From: Microplitis mediator
Taxonomy: Eukaryota > Arthropoda > Insecta > Hymenoptera > Braconidae
Assembly: GCF_029852145.1 (NCBI RefSeq)
Contig: NC_079979.1
Coordinates: 2,900,501-2,964,500 of the forward strand
Length of the DNA stretch: 64,000 bases
Reading direction: 5' to 3'
Of this stretch, positions 58,350-64,000 are shown piece by piece. The notes below the pieces were generated by a model. That model saw nothing but the letters and a program-made list of their open reading frames with translations. It did not search any database and had not been told where the DNA came from. Position numbers and translations under genes: made by a program. The number at the start of each line of letters is the position of its first letter. The first letter of the stretch is position 1.

Positions 58350-59240
58350 AGTTACGACTAGATAAGCAACATTTCCCGGTGCGTGGGTTACACGATTCAT
58401 CTGGAAATTTCTAGAATGTTTCCGGCAACCTGCCTGGAAATTAATTAATTAGTTTATTGTCGATTCCGGTTTGTTTTATTTAGGTATGAACTGCGAATTT
58501 ATTTATTTTGGACAATGATTTGAGACGTGACGATGCCCGACGTACAACTATGTACTTCATCAATTCTTCCGGCTTCTTGCCTGGAATAAATTAAAATAAA
58601 TACCTTTACAATAAAAATTCTCCAATTCCTTTTCTGTAGTTGCATTGTCCTGTAGTTTGTTCTGGTCTCATTCTGTAGTTTGTTAGGTCTCGTTCTAGTC
58701 TTATTTTCACTCCCTGTACTCTCTCTCTCACTCGTCTCAACCCTCCTACTCTCCTTCAACCTGATATTCAGACGCAATGAGTATCGTATGTAAAAGGTAC
58801 CGGCTCCCTGCCTAGTATCTTGTAACAACTAAATTTAGTTATCACTTGGTTCCACAATAATCAAACAATGTCACAAATAGATGGTTACCTGACATGATTT
58901 GCGTCTGAGTATCAGCGTCTCCTTGATGTTAGCTTCTGACTCGGGTCTTCTGAACGTCAATCCAGTTCAGTAGTTTCGGTTACAAGTGTCCGTTTTGGTT
59001 CCATCTTCCGTTTTTAATTACGTACTTCCGTTTGACTTTGGACATCCTCGGACTTCAGCCACTCCTACTTAATTTGAATTAGGAGTGACGAACGAGTTCC
59101 TCCAATTTTCACTCCCCGGTCGACTAGTCGCACCCTACCGCGGATAACCCTGGGTGGTTTTGCAACATTATCAGCAGTGTGCATAATAGATTTAATTTAA
59201 ATTTCAATTGAACGCGGTAAATCAAATTTACCCCGTTAAA
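58350..59240 (-). repeat. Probable LTR of a Gypsy-type element
   Basis: Less AT-rich block starting at TTAACGGGGTAAATTTG (minus, near 59236) after a purine tract. It holds three copies of a CAGGCAGG..GCCGG motif (near 58805, 58570 and 58425) and AATAAA hexamers. A similar TGTAACGGGGTAAA start occurs at 63941 on the plus strand. No paired LTR is visible. Confidence 0.38.
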
Positions 59241-59632
59241 CTCCCTCCTGCCAGACTGTTGCCCGGTGGGTGAAAATTGCAGATGCTCGTCGCCCAAAGA
59301 TTCAAGAAGTAAAAACTGTACCCTCCGGTCTTTTCAAACTGCCTTGTTGGGTAACCACCAACCGGTGATAGGTTTTCCATCCTGAAGGTCTGCCTGCGTC
59401 TATTCGGTTTGATTCGTACTGGTCTATCGTCAGGTTTCAAGACGATCTTGTACTCAATGATGTTAGTGTCTTTGATTCGGCATCGCTTCAAATTTTCCCA
59501 TTTCAAGTTTAATGAAATATTTGAAGTCTGACCTATAGAAATTTCCTCTCTTGCATTAAAGCATAAAATCGAATTGTGAAAAAATTGTGATTTCCTGTAT
59601 TTTCTGTTGAAGTCCCGTGATACGTCCCTCAA
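59228..59632 (-). pseudogene. LTR-element pol fragment
   Basis: An open stretch of 134 codons containing NLKRCRIKDTNIIEYKIVL and DDRPVRIKPNRR, which resembles the segment just before the RT fingers of Gypsy-type pol. The frame then runs into a purine-rich GGCAGGAGGGAGTTTAACGGGG that looks like a polypurine tract and LTR start. RT proper is missing, so an internal deletion is likely. Confidence 0.45.
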
Positions 59633-59639
59633 AAGTATT

Positions 59640-59878
59640 TTTTATTTGCCTACTGAAATCGGTCAGTAGAAACAAAATAATCAGTTGCAGCTACCGATTA
59701 TTTCAGTATCGGGTGCCAAAATTTAATCAGTAGCTGCTACTGAATAGTTTTTGATAACAGCTACCGACTCGTGATTGGTAGCTTCTTATTATTATTTCGG
59801 AACTCGATACCAAAATAGTTGGTAGCTGTTACCGAAAATTAAGTGGTAGCTGTTACCGATTATTTTTTTCCGTGTGTT
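59640..59878. repeat. GGTAGCTGTTACCGA repeat with A-run end
   Basis: Several copies of a palindromic word GGTAGCTGCTACC / GTAGCTGTTACCGA occur over 240 bp, and the right end reads ATTATTTTTTTCCGTGTG, similar to the ends of the other A-run-bounded elements. No matching left end. Confidence 0.55.
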
Positions 59879-61005
59879 TTAAGTAAGGAAATGAACTTTT
59901 GATTGTCAAGTGCATGAGCAGTATTTAAAAAAAAAAGTTCCACTTACTTTAAATTGAATTTTAAACCGATGGAATCAATTAAAATGCAATATATTAATGG
60001 CTGATATTGTAAAAAAAATATCAGAAATAATATTAAAAAAAAATTATTTACCGTCAATGCCTTTCTTTATTGAATAAAAATGTTTTTAGATAAAATTTAT
60101 CAATGCTAAGCTAAATCTTGTACCGACATAGACTATGACGTCGGAGTGGTGCTGCTTTCGCTCGGGGGGCGTCGCTTACATTCAAATCGCTTGAAACTCT
60201 GACACTAAATTTATAAAATAAAAATTGATTTTTTTCCCTTTTAAATATTGATAAATAAATATTAATAAGTTTAAATAAGTAAATAAATAAATAATTGGAT
60301 ATATTATATATATTGTAAGATATAATTTGTTGATTTACTTACCTTGAGCGATGAAAATGAAAAATTTTAATTTCTAAAAAATATTTATTATAATTAATAT
60401 AATAAATAATTTTTTCATTCAATTAAAAAAAATGGTTTTAAAGAATTTTAGTACTTATTATATACTTAAAATTTTAAATAATATTTAAACCTAAAACTAA
60501 ATAAAATAAACCCAAGCGGCACAAAAAAAAATTGATGAGTTTTTGTTGAATTTAAGTTAACAATTGGTTACATGATTACAAATTGTCGCCTTAAATTTAC
60601 CATAAAGTCAACAATTTTTTTTGTGCTACTTGGGGAGAAATAATTTTAAAACAAAAAATATTAAATTATAAATAATGACATATTCGGGCAGGAAATGACT
60701 TGAAAAATCAAGCTTTGTCATATTTATGTTTTTATTTTATAAAATAAAAACTTTGCGTAAATAGAACTTGTTTAATAAATATATAAAAATTTATTATTAC
60801 AATTTAAATTATAATTAAAAATATTTTTTGACGAAATATTGGTGGGTATGTTAAATGATAAAAATATTATTCGGATAGAATATTTAAAAAATTATAAATT
60901 AGAATAACAGATTATTAAAATGTAATTGATATTTAATATGAAATTTATATTAAATCTTAGAATTTAATCAAATTATTATTTTCATTATATTAATCATTAT
61001 TTTTA
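59879..61005. other. No gene apart from the short MITE
   Basis: Strongly A/T-rich. A small GC patch at 60130-60190 (GTCGGAGTGGTGCTGCTTTCG) has no ORF. The 125-bp MITE at 60511 is the only structure. Confidence 0.4.
60511..60635. mobile_element. Short MITE with CCCAAG..GCACAAAAAAA ends
   Basis: Left CCCAAGCGGCACAAAAAAAA and right TTTTTTTTGTGCTACTTGGG are inverted, 125 bp in all. Small enough to be a minimal non-autonomous element. No clear target duplication. Confidence 0.7.
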
Positions 61006-61566
61006 TTATATAGCGTCGTTTTCGTCGTTCGATTGATCAGCTGGCAAAGCTGATGCCAAAGCATCTTCAAGATCTTTTTCTGCCCTCGTTAATTCTTCAT
61101 CATCTAAATCCTCGTTTTCGTTGACAGTCATTTCTGGTTCTTGGGTACAGTTGTTACAGGTGATACCCGCACAATTTTTACACGAAGTTGTACATAGAAA
61201 TCCTGACTTTTTGCAAGTACATTGCTTTGTATTGCAATCTCCAGTGCAACTGCAAGAAATTATAGTTAATAATTTTTCTGGAAAAGGATCTTTTGTCATT
61301 TGAAAAGGCTGTAACAGATTTTCTAGATCTGTTCTCCAGCCAAATTCTGTTGGAATATTCACAATACCAAGCCATTGTTGCATTGTATAGTAAACTCTCA
61401 AACAGTAAAATGAAGCAGAGTCAGATGTTGGTGGAAGTGAGGCTAAATTGACTTCAGTTTTCGTTTTATTTTTTATGTTATCAAAAACAAAAAATCTTGC
61501 ACTGTCTAATATTTTGTAGTGCTCATCAACTTTATATACTCTAAGTAATAGTGCTTCACCTTCCAA
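61006..61566 (-). pseudogene. C-terminal CXC-like fragment of the multi-domain gene
   Basis: 186 open codons. The N-terminal half has the SLPPT and QQWLG blocks of the family. Residues about 104-142 hold 12 cysteines in CxC and CxxxC spacings, likely zinc-binding. The tail is acidic. This is the longest uninterrupted piece and ends at a normal stop (61006). Confidence 0.65.
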
Positions 61567-61793
61567 ATAATTGCAGGTTTGGCTGCATTACACTTGTAAA
61601 AAATATCCATCATACTTTTCAAATTTTCCCAAGTTGAATCATCTGCCATAGATTTTTTGAAATCATTAATAACAGATGCTTTGCCGACTTTAAAAAGTGA
61701 TGATGTTATGCGACATCCGGAAGGAAGTGCAATAATGATAAGTAGAAGGATGTATATGGGAAATTTTGGACAAACTTAGGAACTGAATAACAA

Positions 61794-62219
61794 TTATCTT
61801 TTTTTTACGACCAGTACTGGGTCGAAAAAAAACAACTGCTCATTCAATGTACAGTAATGAATAAATAAAACTAATAAATCCACGTTGTCATTCACTAAAC
61901 AGCCGTAATTATGACGTTGGGCTACTTCAACGGTTTTTTTAACAATTGTATTATCAAACTTATTTCTTTTGATAAGATAAACGTCAATACCTGCTGTAGT
62001 TAAGGCACCATAAAATAATTTTATAAACCAAGATTTATTCCATCGATTGGTAAAGAGTTTATCTTTATTGTGCGTAGCACTCATAGCATCGGTGAACTGA
62101 ATGTCATTTGATTTGGGTAAAATATTTTTGAACCTCACAGCTACACTTGGTTCCGCAGAAACGTCGTTGTAGTCTTCTAATACGACTGTAAAATTGTTTT
62201 TACCAAAATATTTATACAA
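61794..62219 (-). pseudogene. PIN/XPG-like fragment of the multi-domain gene
   Basis: 142 codons carrying FTDAMSATHNKDKLFTNR, AGIDVYLIKRNKFDN and VNDNVDLLVLFIHYC. The last block is the position where related proteins show a D-x-D-L-L-V nuclease-like core. The assignment as nuclease-like is inference from motif shape. Confidence 0.5.
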
Positions 62220-64000
62220 GTAATTAATATAAATTGAAAAAATATCGGCTTAAGTGTTCGGAAGTGTCCAATTGATGTGTTTTAGCAAGTATTCACCGTA
62301 AATAACGTAATAAAAATTAGTTCTCGATACATTATCATGAAATTTATTAGAGAAAGTAAAAAAATTTGTGGTAGATTTTCGTAACCCATTTTCGTTAAAT
62401 AATGTCTGTGGGTATGGACATAATTCATACGTAAAAAAAATCCTTGAGTTCCAATTCTTATACTATTGTCCAATCATTCTTTGGAACAGAAGAGAACTGT
62501 CAATTTGTATTTTTCAGCCTTTAATCTTCATGGTACAATTACTGGACCGTTAAGCATGGCTTTATAACTGTCTAATCCAATTTGTACTGCTTCGTGGCAA
62601 TTAACATTTTCAGCACCCGTTATTCCTGTCGATAACGATATAATTTTCGGTTTTAGGGAGAGGTGGATGATCTTCTAGCCACGACACAAAAGTTTGAAGA
62701 TCTTTTGTATCTTGTTTTATAGATGATGCTCGTAAGCTTTTGTGCTGCGCACTCGATTCTGAATAATCACCTACGAACTCTTCCAAAGCTAGACAAACTT
62801 CTACAGAGCATGGTAAAGCCAAAAACCAGCTATTAATATTTATCGTTGCTCCTCATCCCACTGCTACACCTTCAATACTAGATGTTCTCATAATGGTCTG
62901 CTCAATGGTCATATCTGACCTAATGCCGCTGTAAAATTTCTTTGAACGTCTTATTGTAAAACACCCTTCAGTTGTAAATTTCTGGTTTTCTCTTGACATA
63001 TCTTTTAATTTTGAATCCAACGTTTTTTTTTTTTTACGCAAATGTAAATCGGATGTTTTGTCAGCTATTTCATTGTCCAATAATAGCAAGCATTCACTAT
63101 AAATTCTTCGAGAATTGTCAGCCATTGTCTCTTGAAGATTTAAAATATCTTGTACGTATATTTGAGTGGGTTTCAGGTATGACCATCTTCCGCCACTGTG
63201 AAACATTGGTATCATCTGCTGGATACTAGATTAATGCAAATTCCAGTTTCCAGATTTCTCTGCATCAATAAAGGACTGAACAATAGAAATCAATTTAATA
63301 TATTGGACACATAATTGCGATTTTTTACCTCTTGTTGCAAATTCGTCCAGAGTTGCATTTAATTTTTTTTGAAAACATCAACAATTGCTTCAGAAGTTGA
63401 GTGTTAAATCGTTACTTCGGGTTTTCCCCCTTTACTTTCCAATAATAACTTCATCTATTTCTTGAGCTGAAAATTGACACTCTTTCGAAACTATTGTTAG
63501 TAAAGCTGCCTGAGTCAAAAAATGAGCTCTTACTGCTCGGGAATAATTTTTACCACTCATCGTATTTATAGTAGAATTTGATGCGTAAACGGTCATCCAT
63601 AACTCTTAAAGACCACTACCTTTCATGATATGTCTAAGTGCGCCGAAGTATGACCTCGAAAGATGAAAACCCCCAAGCCTTGGAATTATTGAATTAAATT
63701 CATCTTTATTACTACTAGCAATTATATCCTTAGTTAACATGTACAATGGCTAATCGCATGCGACAGGAATACTTGCTTGTTGTAAATAATGTTGCTGTGA
63801 GTTGACAGAGCATAAAGCTGTGTTGATAGCGTCAGCAGAAGCTGCTTTTAAATTAATGAAAGGTAAATAATTGATTCTTGAAATATGACTTGGTAATGTT
63901 GACGTGTGCAATTCCATGAACCCGATCCACGAAGAATGTGTAACGGGGTAAAAATTTAAATTTGCAACTTTAAATCAACCTGATTTCCCGCGGTTGATTA

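Larger units (their letters stand above)
61006..63990 (-). pseudogene. Multi-domain transposon-associated gene, PIN/XPG-like and CXC-like, broken
   Basis: A chain of minus-strand fragments in consistent order. About 63735-63420: IIPRLGGFHLSRSYFGALRHIMKGSGL then SRAVRAHFLTQAALL. 63215-62853: RRSKKFYSGIRSDMTIEQTIMR. 62822-62610: DTKDLQTFVSWLEDHPPLP. About 62460-62220, then 62219-61794: KRNKFDNTIVKK and NDNVDLLVLFIHY, resembling the acid cluster of PIN/XPG nucleases. 61566-61006: SLPPTSDSASFYCLRVYY, QQWLG, and a CSCTGDCNTKQCTCKKSGFL cysteine block like a CXC domain. Such proteins occur in many copies in invertebrate genomes; I know of no assigned function. Several stops and frameshifts. It continues beyond or near the window end. 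Confidence 0.65.

Noticed and set aside
58499..58828. 109-codon minus-strand ORF rich in Arg/Glu/Thr
   Set aside because: Lies within an LTR-like region and translates GAGAC/AACTACAGA-type short repeats; no domain.

Overview
This is AT-rich eukaryotic nuclear DNA, most likely from an insect and plausibly a parasitoid wasp (the wasp assignment is inference). The support is a gene with 63-78 bp introns and GT-AG boundaries, plus a dense mix of arthropod-type elements: BEL/Pao primed by tRNA-Tyr, Copia primed by an internal piece of initiator tRNA-Met, DIRS, a Jockey/CR1-like LINE and ISL2EU-like DNA elements. There are no bacterial operons, CRISPR arrays or rRNA genes.

The only host gene I can build with confidence lies on the minus strand, 52223 to 30143. 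A signal-peptide exon and a short cysteine-rich exon are followed by six exons of 246-254 bp. Each of these six encodes one EB-like cysteine-rich module and uses phase-1 splice junctions. The joined exons give one frame of 570 codons. Introns 2, 4 and 7 have been expanded by transposons. Intron 4 (about 18 kb) holds fold-back elements, an LTR remnant, a DIRS fragment and a Copia element whose 5' LTR is split by a BEL element; both LTR elements have perfect 5-bp target duplications.

Layout: 1-7.3 kb holds short repeats, a hAT-like MITE, a palindromic element carrying a tRNA-like sequence, and a GT microsatellite. At 7.3-8.0 kb there is a diverged tandem array that recurs inverted at 20.2-20.9 kb. 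A decayed LINE (minus) fills 8.0-11.7 kb, followed by an LTR-like stretch to about 12.4 kb. From 12.8 to 22.2 kb there are microsatellites, half fold-back elements and MITEs without genes. An ISL2EU-like element with about 570-bp inverted repeats spans 22.3-26.0 kb. At 27.4-28.4 kb is a 1-kb hairpin. The EB gene and its nested retroelements run from 30.1 to 52.2 kb. At 53.2-54.6 kb a fold-back element contains two tandem tRNA-like genes. At 55.2-56.4 kb is a Ty3/Gypsy gag-protease fragment, and at about 58.3-59.6 kb an LTR-like region with a pol fragment. At 61.0-64.0 kb is a broken multi-domain gene with PIN/XPG-like and CXC-like parts, probably transposon-associated.

Almost every transposon ORF is interrupted by stops or frameshifts, so I see no clearly active element. 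The most unusual signal is a set of otherwise different elements that share C/G-rich plus A-run ends and have interiors built of degenerate palindromic words.
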